Of a DNA stretch of 64,000 bases, positions 32,889 through 44,190 are shown piece after piece (within the stretch, counting starts at the first letter, position 1; each line of letters opens with the position of its first letter). Made by a program: the position numbers and the translations under genes. The stretch is from Adiantum capillus-veneris (lineage: Eukaryota; Streptophyta; Polypodiopsida; Polypodiales; Pteridaceae). Where the stretch lies: assembly GCA_014529385.2 (NCBI GenBank), contig CM043963.1, forward strand, positions 68,061,912 to 68,125,911, in the 5' to 3' direction. Under the pieces are notes generated by a model that searched no databases, was not told the DNA's origin, and saw nothing but the letters and a program-made list of their open reading frames with translations.

Positions 32889-33716
32889 TGTAATGTCCCC
32901 ATTACTAAGACTTATATATATCCCAATGTACATATTTTTTCACATAAATAAAGATGGGTCTTTTTCAATCATTCTCATGTAAGTAAGTGTGTACCCTTGT
33001 GCAATTCTATGCACATCTTGAATGTCTAATTAGTTATCCAATCTACAATGGTTGCTTAAATGACCCTTAGGATGTGGATTGAAATCATAAATTGAACTTT
33101 ACAATGCGAGTGGATAAGAGGATAAGATTAGGCTTATGAGGCATATGAAGCTTGGAAAGGGAAAGTCAACTTTATCCTATTTCTTATTGGCCACAAAAGG
33201 GGCTAAAGTGAGCTACCCTAGGAAAGTTAATTAAAAATGTGGCTAGGTAATTAAGGTGAGAGGCAACTTGAATATAATTGGCCAAGAATGGGGGCTAAAG
33301 AGTGCTACTATGGGAAAGTTAATTAAAAATGAGGCTAAGTAATTAAGAAAAACAGTGATCGGTCAGAAAAAGTGGCTAAGGGGGAAATATCAAGCTAGAG
33401 GTCAAAGAAGTCAATTTCCAACTACTAAAAGATAGGCTACAAGTTAATCCAATTCTAAAAGTAGGCTAATCACAAAAATGCACTTATTTCACCTCCTAGT
33501 AATCTCTACAGTCATTGCCCAGTGTAATCCGAGTAGGCAGTCCAATCACAAGAGCCCAAATTTCCTATAGAAAGGCTCTCCCTCACACTTAGAAAGTTTC
33601 GTAGCTTGAATCCTACCCCAAGCTTGAAGGAAGACCATCACCTCACCTCGCGTGAAATTTTGAGAATTATTTTTCGGCATAGCAAAATACTTAAGTGATA
33701 AGCAAGATATTATCAT
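32889..33716 (+). repeat. TGTAATG-family LTR3 (truncated)
   Basis: Begins TGTAATGTCCCCATTACTAAG and follows LTR2 for about 0.83 kb to GATATTATCA, then switches to chromovirus RT. Confidence 0.78.
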
Positions 33717-33960
33717 TTTCCTTGATGACGTTCTCATTTACAGTAGGACTGAAGATGAACATATAGAACACTTACAATTAGTGTTCAAAGAGCTACGCGC
33801 ATGCACTGTATGCTAAGCAAAGCAAGTGTGATTTCTTTAAAATAGAGATACATTACCTCGGTCATGTGATCTCTTTTTCTGGCATCAAAATGGACCTGAC
33901 AAGGTCGCTGCCATTCTTCGATGGCCACATCCCAACACGGTTGAGAAGCTTCAAATATTT
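33717..33960 (+). pseudogene. Reverse transcriptase, end of palm (chromovirus copy 2)
   Basis: The first codons give FLDDVLIYSRTEDEHIEHL with both catalytic aspartates, then [20 protein letters not shown] and SGIKMD. A frameshift occurs near 33795 (compare copy 1, [10 protein letters not shown]) and another near 33900. The N-terminal two thirds of the domain are missing at the junction with LTR3. Confidence 0.85.
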
Positions 33961-34510
33961 TTAGGCATGGATGGATTTTATCGACAGTATATCCATGATT
34001 ATGCCAAAATTGATGTTCCTATGACGGATCAACTTAAAGCAAATGGTAAGACCTTTTCTTGGGAAGAAGCCCAAAAGCACAGTTTCAAACAGCTCAAGGT
34101 ATCTATAGCTCCCATCCTAGAAATCATCGATCCACTTAAGCCCTTTGTGGTAGAGACTGATGCTAGTGCTAAAGCAATTGGTGTGGTACTTCTCCAAGAG
34201 GGAAGACCTGTAGCCTTTGAAAGTAAAAAGTTAGATAGAGCTCAATTGAATTATTTTTTCTATGAGAGAGAGCTCTATGCCATAATTCACCCTTTACGAA
34301 AGTGGTGACACTATTTATATGGTGCCGAGTTTAAATTAGTTTTTGACCATGAGAGTATCAAATGGTTTACTAGTCAAACGGACTTGAAGGGCCGTAAAGC
34401 TAGATGGGCCGAAATCCTTCAAGATTATGATTGTAAGCTACGATATCGCAAGGGGAGATATAATGTAGTAGCGGATGCACTAAGTCAGATGCCTCAGATT
34501 AATTCACTTG
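33961..34510 (+). pseudogene. RNase H (chromovirus copy 2)
   Basis: The first frame gives FYRQYIHDYAKIDVPMTDQL, FSWEEAQKHSFKQLK, then the catalytic box VVETDASAKAIGVVLLQ and AFESKKLDRAQ. The frame stops at a TGA inside KW-stop-HYLYG, where copy 1 has arginine (AGA); a CGA-to-TGA change would explain it. Reading continues with FDHESIKWFTSQTDLKGRKA, YDCKLRYRKGRYNVVADALS. All RNase H landmarks are in place, so this copy is nearly colinear with an active domain apart from the stop. Confidence 0.88.
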
Positions 34511-35826
34511 ATTTTACAAAAATAAAGAGTGGATTTTTAGAGTCATTACGTGACAAGTGTGCACAAGATCAATCATATGCTAAAAAGGGATCTCTCACAC
34601 TCACATGCCTGTATACAGCCAGATCAACATATCTCTGCACGCACAGATAAAAACTCCAACACACAAAGCTCCACCCCTACTCAGGAAGAGCTTAAGTGAT
34701 GGAAGAATTTTTCCATTGATGATGGCTACTTACTCCACAAAGGTAGAGTATGTGTGCCAAAGGACTCAGATACTAGGTGCCAAATCTTATTTGAGTGTCA
34801 CGATAGTCCAAGTGCTGGTCATCCAGGTATTCGTAGGACATATACCTTAGTTCGATGGAAATTTTACTGGCCGGCCTTACATCATGATGTTCAAGAGTCG
34901 GTCAAGAGTACGTACTAAACTGCCAACAATGCCAAGTTAATAAGGTAGAGTGCCTCAAGGTAGGTGGCCTTTTACATCCTTTAGAGATTCCACAAGGTAA
35001 GTGGGAGAGTATCTCTATGGATTTTGTAGTAGGACTACCTACTACAAACCGTGGCCATGATGCCATATCGGTAATTGTAGACCATCTCATAAAGATGGGT
35101 CGATTCATTTCCACTAAGACTACGGTTAAGACACCAAAATTAGCACCGCTATTTGTAGAGCATATATATAGACTCTATAGGCTTTCGGCTAGTATCATTA
35201 GTGATAGAGATCGAAAGTTCCATAATCACTTCTGGAGAACTGTGTTTCAAAATTTGGAAACTAAACTTAATCTAAGTACGACTGCTCATCTAGAAACAGA
35301 TGGTCAAACCAAAAGACTTAATCAAGTGCTAGAGGATATGCTCCGAGTGTACGTTAGCAAGAAGCAAACCAATGGGGAAGCCTACTTACCTATATTGAAA
35401 TTTTCTTATAATAGTTCAAAGCATGTGACTGCAGGGTTTAGTCCATTTATGCTTTTGTTTAGATTTCAACCTAGATCACCCATTACGGTGGGGTTAGCTA
35501 AGGAGAAGATATAGCAAGCGAAGGATTTTCTCCAAGACCATTTTGACATGCTTCGAGTTGCTCGACAAAATGTTAAGCAAGCTCAAGATCGATATAAGAA
35601 GTACACAAATGAGCATCATCATCTTGCTACTTTCAAAGAAGGAGACAAGGTTTTCCTCAAAGTTTCGGAGCATTCAGAAAATCTGAAGACGGGAAAAGTT
35701 GCTAAATTTTCACCACATTATTGTGGACCGTTTACCATTCTCAAACGTATAGGTCAAGTGGCCTATAAGTTAGCTCTTATAGAGCACTCACGAGTTCATC
35801 TTGTTTTTCATGTTAGCCGTTTATGA
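34511..35826 (+). pseudogene. Integrase (chromovirus copy 2)
   Basis: Zinc-binding region at about 34690-34950 in two frames (ECHDSPSAGHPGIRRTY, then YVLNCQQCQVNK). Catalytic core at 35017-35514: MDFVVGLPTTNRGHDAISVI, VDHLIKMGRF, IISDRDRKFHNHFW and TDGQTKRLNQ. The third acidic residue, glutamate in copy 1, is lysine here, which should abolish catalysis. A TAG at 35512 separates the C-terminal part (35548-35826), which has FKEGDKVFLKVSE and the GPF/Y module LTPHYCGPF-like SPHYCGPFTILKRIG. It ends at a TGA after HVSRL. Confidence 0.88.
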
Positions 35827-36072
35827 AAACAGCTAGGAAAAAATGATAATGTCATTGACACAGGTGTGTTATTTAACCTTATTGAACCACCAAGCATCCC
35901 TCATGAGCCCGAAAATATTTTGGATTCTCATGAGCTTCACACCAGACATCATGTCAGACGATGACAGGTGTTGGTAAAATGGCTAGATAGACCTGAAGAA
36001 GGTTCCACATGGGAGAATGTCTCCGCACTTAAGAAACATTTTCCTACGTTCATTTTTGAGGACGAAAACGAT
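35827..36072 (+). pseudogene. Chromodomain region (chromovirus copy 2)
   Basis: After the integrase C-terminus a stop is passed, then one reads FNLIEPPSIPHEPENIL, a second stop, and VLVKWLDRPEEGSTWENVSA followed by LKKHFPTFIFEDE. The WxxxPxxxxTWE pattern is that of retroelement chromodomains, which bind modified histones and direct integration. It confirms assignment to chromoviruses. Confidence 0.8.
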
Positions 36073-36077
36073 TCTCC

Positions 36078-36090
36078 AAGGGGGGGGTCA
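36078..36090 (+). other. Polypurine tract (chromovirus copy 2)
   Basis: AAGGGGGGGGTCA immediately before the LTR start TGTAAAGACATGG. Confidence 0.75.
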
Positions 36091-36213
36091 TGTAAAGACA
36101 TGGGTCCTACGGGCAAGGCCACCGGCACGGCCGGATAGTGTGTACTCTAGGGGGAGGCTATAAGATAGCACGGTTGGGTGGAGACTAGCACACGCATTAC
36201 TAGCGCCCTTTCA
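36091..36213 (+). repeat. Chromovirus 3' LTR, 123 bp
   Basis: TGTAAAGACATGGGTCC to GCGCCCTTTCA. It aligns end to end with the minus-strand repeat 59061-59185 (125 bp) and diverges outside it, which fixes both borders. A shared GGCTATAAGATAGCAC block is a probable TATA region. Confidence 0.75.
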
Positions 36214-36303
36214 ATGTGGTTGTGCTCAAGAGGACTTGGCCAATTTATTTTGAACTATATCAATGGGAGTGTATGAATCTATTACATTAGAGGACTACAA
36301 GAC
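36214..36303 (+). other. Junction between two gypsy fragments
   Basis: About 90 bp after the chromovirus LTR and before the next integrase. No feature recognised. Confidence 0.5.
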
Positions 36304-37210
36304 TTGATATGGCTCTATGGCTCTAAGCTATGTGTAACTCAAGATTTGAGAGAAAAGGTTATGCTAGAATCCAATGCTCCTCTTTATAAGGGACATCAGG
36401 GCATTCAAGCCACTACCAATTCTATTGAGACATGCTTTTACTGGCCATCAATGAAACACAATATCAAAGCTTATGTTTTGCAATGCACGATGTGCCAAAA
36501 GGTAAAATACGATAGAGGTAAACAAGCAAGATTATTGTTGTCTTTATCAATCAGAGATGATCCTTAGGAAAGTATTATGGATTTCATTTTTTTTGTTTCA
36601 AAATCTATCCATGAGAGTATGGATATCTAGATGATAGTTGACAGGTTTAGTAAACAAGCTCACTTTATAACTGTAAAAAAGACTATCAAACCTCACCACA
36701 TGTCTAACCTCTTGATCTCATTGATTTTCAAGTATCATGGCTTGGAAAAATCTATAGTCTTAGATAGAGACCCTCGTATGATGAGACTCTTCTAGAAAGG
36801 GATCTTTGAGAACATGGGAGCAAGGTTGGACTTCTCTTCTGCCTATCAACCTCAAACGGATGGGCAAAGTGAGATTGTCAACTCTACCATTTTGGATCTT
36901 CTAAAGAGTTATGTTAACAAAGTAGATCAATGCAATCAATGTGCAAAGTCATTATCCTTAGTAGAGTATGCATACCTCTACAGAAAAGTCTCCTTTTGAG
37001 ATAGTTGAAGGTCGGTCAAAATTTCCTCCCATCTTGAGGATGCACCAAAAGATCTTCACTGTAGACGATTATGTGTGTGATCTTTAAATTTAGTTTCAAA
37101 AGATAAAAGACTTCATAAAAGCATCACAACAAAAGAAAAAGAGAACGACTGACAAGCATCCACATATCCTTGAATTCAAGCAAGATGACTTGGTCTTGCT
37201 AAAGTTTTCC
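36304..37210 (+). pseudogene. Integrase of a further gypsy element
   Basis: A different family from its left neighbour. The zinc-binding part reads GHQGIQATTNSIETCFYWPS and YVLQCTMCQKVK (H-H-C-C kept). The core is in several frames: IVDRFSKQAHFITVKK, then SIVLDRDPRMM and YQPQTDGQSEIVN, so all three acidic positions survive while stops at about 36567, 36630 and 36795 break the chain. EYAYLY and a run of stops follow near 37000. It would catalyse integration. Gag, protease and RT of this element are absent from the window. Confidence 0.85.
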
Positions 37211-37249
37211 AATGCTAGTTTAAGGCATACAATGGGAAAAGATTGACAA

Positions 37250-37650
37250 GGAATGCAGTCAAGCCATCAAAAGTATTATGTTAAACTTGTATGCCATTAC
37301 TATGAACCTTTCCAAATTCAAGAACACATGAACGATATGGATTATAATCTAAGGCTGTCCGCCGCCTCTTGGCACATACATAATGCCTTTCATGTAGTCC
37401 TAGTTAAACCTTTCAAGGGTACACCTCCTACGAAGCCTCTTGAAGAAGAACCCCTTGAATTTGATGAACCTGAAGAGATTTTACAATCCCAAGCTATTCT
37501 TAGGAACAAAGATAAGATCTTGTGCAATGGTTAGGTACTCCATAAGTATTTGATTAAGTTTAAGAACTGATATTTAGATAATTCTAAATGGATGATGGGG
37601 GCACATCTTAATGATTCTATGACTTTATTCAACGATTACAATGCTATACA
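37250..37650 (+). pseudogene. Integrase C-terminus and chromodomain-like tail
   Basis: The first frame (37253-37534) gives YYVKLVCHYYEPFQIQEHM, DYNLRLSAASWHIHNAFHV and VLVKPFKGTPPTKPLEEEPL, then EEILQSQAILRNKDKILCNG. After a TAG the sequence VLHKYLIKFKN continues, another stop, then SKWMMGAHLNDS. The LVKF..W pattern is chromodomain-like. This is the end of the gypsy element's polyprotein and belongs with 36304-37210. Confidence 0.78.
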
Positions 37651-38123
37651 TGGATGAGTACCTCCCAAGACATCGATGTATAAACTATGCATTATGGTAA
37701 TAAAGAAAGTTTTCATCTCTGTTTTTTCTTCATTATGTTTTATGTTTTAAAGTGTATGCAATGTTTTTATGTCAAGCACGCTTGCGATGGATTCATTCCT
37801 CAAGCACCGAGTAGATTAGCACTCTACTACTACAGGAAGGTGTTGAAGCTTATGAACTGCTAATTAACTAAAGAAACACGTGCTTGCAGTAGAATATGTC
37901 TCTCAAGCACTAAATAGTCTAGCACTCTATTACTGAATGTTTTTATGGCTATAGTATGTTTTACATGCTTGCCGTAGCTCTGTCTCCCAAGTACTAGGTA
38001 GAGTCACTCTATTGTGGAATGGTGTAATTCACTTAAAAGTGGATCCAAAGCAAAATATATGGCTATTGATCTTCCTTAAAAACAAGCATAGTCAAGGATA
38101 ACTATGATTTAAGGGCAGGGTAT
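37651..38123 (+). other. 3' untranslated region of the gypsy element
   Basis: Noncoding. Contains imperfect repeats of the type CAAGCACxxxTAG..AGCACTCTA (about 37800-37990). Ends in TTTAAGGGCAGGGTAT, a purine-rich tract before a TGTCATCA start. Confidence 0.55.
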
Positions 38124-39568
38124 TGTCATCAAAATTATATTTTGATGACCTTCACAAGTTTTCTCTCTCTAAAAGTAGCTATGTATAAGAGAGGATATAA
38201 AGGTAAGTATATAAAAAAGATAATGTATTGCAAAAAGGTATATTTTGACTCTAGTTGATGTCAATGAAAAGAATAAACCTTTAAAAGTGCAAAATAGATA
38301 CTCTCTCACAAGGATTTTAGAGAGAGAATGTTAAATAACCTAATCACGTGATGTGTAGGAAGTGCATTCAAGCAATGGAAAGCTCCTACACGTGAATGCT
38401 ACTTCAAAAGTTCAAAGGACAAGTTTCCAGGATCTCAATATGATTTATGGGAAGTCAAACGGACTCCTCGGATGCCCAATAAGTGCAAAATATAGCTTAC
38501 GGCAAGGCACGGCTATGGGCACGTGGACTGCAAGGTGTGAATCAAGTCATACAAATGTCAAAATTAGTTCATACATGACAAAAAGGGAGGGATACGGGAG
38601 GCGCATGTGGGTTTCTTGCTCTCCAAGCCATGCCAACCACTCTTTCCCTCTGTAGTAGCCAAAAATAGCATTCAGTGTGCTTTTTTGAAAAAAATTGAGC
38701 TTCATGGAGGCCTATTGGGTGCATTTTGCTTAGATTTCAGCATTGAGGGGCTCTAGAGAAATCTTTCAACAAGATCTAAATACCTCTACTCTCTCTTTCT
38801 TGTACTACCATCTTGTTTATGTTGCCTCCCTTGGTAGTTATCTATGTACTTATTTTATGAAGCTCTTCTTACAAGCTTCCATCTTGATTTACATACACTC
38901 TAGTCCTTTTCTCAGGAATTTCTCCTTGCCTACATGGTATTTGAGGGTTTGAGAAGAGGAAGACGGAAGAGATAAGCTTCCCATAAGATTCCATGTTGCT
39001 GGGGCTATGGAGATTCCATGCTATACGGTCCTTATGATTGTATTTTAGCTCAAGTGATGAATCTTTATGAGCTTTGACCATAAGGTAATACAAAATTCTT
39101 TTGAGTGCGGACCAGCCTCATAGACTCGACCCTTAGTGCTATGTTTTGATTGTGCCTTTCAAGTTTCTTAAGTCTTAATTCAATTGGTATGATATTCATG
39201 CTACTATTATTGTTAAACATGCAAATCAAGTAAATCAAATTAGCCATACTCTTAACAAATGTAAGTATTTATAGACTTTTTGGCTTGTTTGGAGATTCAT
39301 GTTAGTGGATCACCATGATTTTGCTCTTGAGTCGATGAAAATGTAAAGCTCATTAGGTATTAAGCCGATGTTGAAGGAGAATATTTTCCTTGCTTTATCA
39401 GTTGTCGACATTATTTTGAGCTTCAAGTGGTCGTAGAAGCATTATGCCTTGCTTGGGTTATTTTTCTTGAAGTTATCCATCCATGAGGACTTTATTATGC
39501 TAGTGGAAACCAAATTTGGCTCAGGGGAAAAACCTTGTGCCCTGGCTTGTGGATCTTATTGCTTATGT
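38124..39568 (+). repeat. Probable LTR start and following noncoding DNA
   Basis: The LTR probably starts at TGTCATC (38124) with a palindrome TCATCAAAAT/ATTTTGATGA. A TATAAAGG stretch lies near 38200. I could not find its 3' end. Short ORFs (38362, 38743) show no domain. Confidence 0.45.
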
Positions 39569-40557
39569 ATAGCACTAGAATGGTAATAACAGGACACTTT
39601 TATGTCCTTGGACACTTTTGTGTCCTGTTAAGTGACCATTTTTCTTGAATTATTTGAAGAGTATGAAAATAAATTTCTAGGTGCTATATATCCACAAAGT
39701 TTCCTTATGAGCTGAAAAAAACTTAGGATTTTTTTTGGAGTATCAATCTCACCATTAACCTTACTCTTGCACAACATTTTTGAACCTAAACTGTGTGAAA
39801 AAACGGGTCCTGTTTTTGGCTTTTTTTCAATTTTTGGCAACTATACCACTCTAAACTTCATGTTTGTGAGGTTTAGATGGCTAGAGGTTAGGCCTTCTTA
39901 GTTCTCAACATGTTTTGATGCTTGTAGGGAGAGCTAAGTGTTAAAATTGAAAGTTATGACCAATTTACAAGAATTGCATAATCCTGTTTTTTGGCCAAAA
40001 TTAGCACTTTTATGATTTTTTTGGTGGCTTTCTTGATATCCAAATTCAATTTTGATTGTGTAAGTGTAATGTATAACATAAAGCTAATCTTCCTTGAGTT
40101 TTGGGGGACCTAATATGCTATATAGGATAGTATATGATGATGGTTGAGTTTTTTGATTGCTGAAGAATACGATACATTTTAGAGTGGCAAGTATAACTTT
40201 CTCCATATTGCTAGTTTCTTAGGCCAATTGTGTGTATTTTGTAGGTAGTAACCATATCTAATCATAGACTACAAACTTGGCTAGATATTGAGTACCACTC
40301 TTATTTATATGCAATCAACCGTAATAAATTGTTGTTTTGGGCAAAATGCACTGGTCCATCAACTTTGGAGGCTTGTAGTGACCAAGAGATGAGAAAAATT
40401 ACAAGTTTCTCAATTTTTTCCATATGTAGTAGTTATTGAACTATAAGCTCATAAAAGGATTTTTCAAAATGAGTGGATCTACTATGGTTTTGGAATTTTT
40501 TCCCAAAACCCTGAAAGGACACTTTTATGTCCTGTTAGGTTACCATTCTAGTGATAG
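39569..40557. mobile_element. TIR DNA transposon or MITE-like element (981 bp) with 4-bp target duplication
   Basis: The element spans 39573-40553. Left end CACTAGAATGGTAATAACAG; right end reverse complement CACTAGAATGGTAACCTAAC: the first 14 bases match exactly and similarity goes on for about 35 bp. ATAG flanks both sides (39569-39572 and 40554-40557). No transposase ORF, so it is non-autonomous. The inner ends carry palindromic GGACAC...GTGTCC blocks. Confidence 0.82.
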
Positions 40558-43389
40558 CTACTAGAGTTGTCCTAAGAGTTTCTGTATTAGCAGCTATAAT
40601 GCATGTGTATAATAAATAAAAGTACCTAATGCATGTGTCCAAGAGTGTCACACCCTATTTTATGCCGCACAGTCAATGCATTTGAAAAAGTGACATGCTC
40701 TGCAAGGAGATTTAAGGATACTTAAGTGATATGTTGTAGCAATTTTAACTTTGAAAGTGAGAATAGCTTTCCACAATTAGTGAAGTGGAATTCGTTGTCG
40801 AGGTTGGTACTCTCATACCTACTTGTGCACAAGTGCGTGAGTGTTGGACTCTCCATCTCTTTGCTAGATTTAGTAAGTAGACTTATCTTATGCTCATCTT
40901 ATCCAGCATGAGCGGCATGACTTACATATGATCAACTCTCTAACTTGAGCATATGACAAACAAAAAGATGAAAAATAAAAGAGAAAATATATACATGCAA
41001 ACTATATACACAGAGTAGATAGACTTAAATCTTTGAGACTGATGCCTTGCTCATTTATTGCCTTAGCTGCCTGATTCTTAAGTCTTATGCCAACTATCAT
41101 GTTTTGATTGGTGGAAACTTCGGAATTGATTAGAAGAAGCTATTATTGTGATGTAACATTAGAGTTGTCTACAATTTTCCATGATGTGGTCTAGCATTTT
41201 TCATGATGTGGAGGGGATCCATTGACTTCTGAATTTAATTGTAAAGGTCGTTCCCACCTATTGTAGCTTGAAGCCTGATACTTAACTGAGGCACTTTTTT
41301 CTCAAACTATTGTTATTTTAGGAACCCACACGTCCATTCTTGATTTGGGTTTACTGAGTTGCAAACTTTAGGTGATTGCCCATGGTTGTGACCTTTACCT
41401 TGAGGGGCTTGTATGGCTCTGTGTCCTCCAACATGGTTTATGGTCGCTTGCCCTTCCTTCGCTTTTCCAGGATCTCTATAGAGATTCTTCCTATAAGACC
41501 AAGCATTGATTTAAAGATTAGACAAAGCAAGTGATTACTTCATCCTTTGCCTTGAGTTCCTTTTTGTAAGCTTGCTAGCTTGGTAAATTTTGTTATCCGT
41601 GCGTGCATATGATGTGAGTGAGTGAATATAGCTAAATGCAATTGAAAAGATGTAAACAAAGTGCACTAATTCATTCTATTTTTTTTGCTTTGGCATTCAC
41701 TTTTCTGAATCCATTTGGCTTGTTTTTTGGGTCCTACTTCTATAGCCTTGATGTCCTTACCCATTTTAGTGTTATGGCATGTGTCTTGGCATGTTTAGCA
41801 CTAGTTAAGTCTCAATTTACAACTTTGAGAGATCGCTTTCACACAATTGAGTGCAAAGAATGTTGCTTCTGAGTCCAAAAGTGGTACTTTTGAGTTTTTT
41901 CAAATTTTAGGGCTTTGATTCAAGATCCAAAAATTCCTGTGGATCCCTAGCAATGTGGTCTATCATCCGATGCCATTGCTTGTCAAATTGGAGCGCTAGA
42001 TGATGGAGCTAATCAAATCTGGCAAATGCAAATTTTGATTTGCTAATCTGACCATAGCTTGAGATTTAGACATCCAAATTGAAAAGTACAAATACTTCCA
42101 TGACCTATGTGATAAGGGGAATCAATCTACCATGTCAACATCTCCACATTTATAACATGATGGGACATGCATGTCCCATAATTTTGGTGTTGGAGGATCT
42201 TTTCTTGCACTTTGACCATATGGGTGTGTCTCCCTTACAGTGCTTAGCATCCCTTGGGGCTTGGTTCCACAATCTTGCATTTCATCTACTTGTTGCAGCC
42301 AAACTTGCCTATTTCTGACCCTACATTTAACTAAGTGTCCCAGGTAGACTTCAGCTCTTGATGATCCAACCTTAGAGTGATGTTGTATACACCATGAGGA
42401 GTACCCCTATAGCTTCATTTGCTCACTTTGATGCCCAGAAGTCCATAATCATTAGACATGTGTTTCCCATGAATATTGAGTTTTTGTAACATCTGACCTT
42501 ATAGTTGTGTAGCCTATATCTTCCTCATGCTGCCAAATATGCATTAACATTCCAAGTGGGTGTTTTCCATGATGGGCCTAAGCCAGTTTTGTTTTGTTAG
42601 CACTCTGATATATTATATTTCACCTCTTCATTAGGAAGAGAATGGGGTCTAGGAGGACCTCTTTTATTCGGTAATTTAAGGAAGTGAAACCTTTAGGTTT
42701 AAGAAAGTAATCAAAGGACAGTTTTTGAATTCAAACAGGTAAAACAACTAGTTTATTTGAATTCATATTTTCCCCCCAAAATGGAATTTAAAATCTAGTA
42801 GGTAAAACCATATCAACTAGGATTTGCTATGGAAAGAGCTCAACGTGTAGATTGCAGATTTATGGTCTCCGCTCAAATTGGGGATCATATGTGAGAGTTA
42901 GGGAAGGCTAAAAATCATAAAATTATTCAGCTTCTTTTTGGGGGGGAAAGTGCATCCTTTGACCACTCTTACACATCTCTTACACACCCACCATTCTTGC
43001 ACACATGGCATACCGACTCATCAACACCGGCATGGTAAGAGTATAAGTAAGTGCTCCACCCTCAGTGCATCATGGAAAACGGACCAACAGCCGTCCCGTT
43101 TAGGTTTCTACAACACATACATGTGAATATTTATGTAGATAGAAAAATATTCTACCAACAGAAGATTGTGTATGTGTTTGGTGCTCCGGTGCTAGGAGAA
43201 ATCCTTAGCTCCCCAAACCCTATTATTCTTCCAGTATTAGATTACCACCACTCTTTCAAGGTTTCCATTTTTATCATGTTTTAAATCCATCCACCCAACC
43301 CTGTAAAAAGCCGCTATGCGCCGCTGAGTCACTTGTGATTTTTTTTTATTTAAAAAAAATTGTAATTTACTGCTCATTGAGTTACTACC
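40558..43389. other. Noncoding DNA before Tat element 2
   Basis: About 2.8 kb. Only short ORFs with no recognised domain (40726, 41636, 42079). A purine run TTTTTGGGGGGGAAAG near 42938 could be an old PPT, and the stretch after it part of an LTR of Tat element 2, but I cannot show a matching copy. No PBS recognised before 43390. Confidence 0.4.
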
Positions 43390-44190
43390 ATGGCAAGTGT
43401 CTCTTTCCCTGCATTCAGTGGAAAGAAGGAAGAAGACATCACCACCGATTTTCTGGATGACTTCAACATCGCTTGTGTGGTTTCCAACAAGGATGACGAT
43501 GCCTCATGGCTACGGATTTTTCCTCTACTGATGAAAGTAGAGGCCAAGTCCTAGTACAATGCTTTGTCCCAAGCTACCAAGAATGCATGGGATGTACTAC
43601 GTGTTGCCTTTGTGAAGAGGTTTGGTGGAGGCACAACCTCAAAACAGTTATGGCAGCTGCTGACAGAGTTAAAGCAGGGAGGTCTACTAGAGTATGCCAC
43701 TTACGAATCCAAGTTTGTGGATTTGTGGGAGCAATGGGTTGCCTCACTGGATGAAGGTGAAGGAGCACCTAATTTCATGAAGAAGGACCGTTTCATTGCT
43801 GGCATGTGGTCATCGCTTAAAGAGAAGGTGAAGGGGAGGTTCCCTCCAACGTATGAGTTGACATTGTAGGTAGCTCTCCTTAAAGACGAGAAGATGCACA
43901 TGTAAGCAAGAGTCAACGAGTCAGAGGAATCGAGCTCAGTCTGACTAACCCTAGTGAGACTGCAACAGCCGCTAGAACCCAACCACAAGAGGCATCAGAA
44001 GAGCAGCAAGACCTATTGAGTTGCATCACTACCCAGCTTGAAAGTTTCTCCCTGCATTTGGTGCAGCAAGGGCATGCACCTGTCAGAAATCCAGAGAAAG
44101 GGAGGAGGAAAATGAAGGCAAAACCAAGAATACCACTGCTATAATTGCGGGGCAGATGGCCATGGCATGTATTACTACCCACATCCGAGG
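43390..44190 (+). pseudogene. Gag (Tat element 2)
   Basis: Starts at the ATG at 43390 (MASVSFPAFSGKKEEDITTD). The frame meets a TAG near 43552 and continues in the same sense with NALSQATKNAWDVLRVAFVK, RFGG, YATYESKFVDLWEQWVASLD, KKDRFIAGMWSSLKEKVKG and a TAG at 43867. A glutamine/arginine-rich stretch leads to a zinc knuckle HCYNCGADGHGMYYY whose last cysteine position is tyrosine. Gag would assemble the particle. Several frameshifts; dead. Confidence 0.83.

Larger units (their letters stand above)
33717..36213 (+). mobile_element. Chromovirus, copy 2 (5' truncated)
   Basis: Same family as copy 1. Starts inside the RT catalytic box and runs through RNase H, integrase and chromodomain to a PPT and a 123-bp LTR. 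Interrupted by several stops. The abrupt start at LTR3 means either that the array was truncated by recombination with this element or that both were cut by one deletion. Confidence 0.88.

Noticed and set aside
38362-42318. Short ORFs of 60-97 codons in the intergenic stretch
   Set aside because: Chance-length ORFs with no domain, no codon signal and no neighbouring exon structure.
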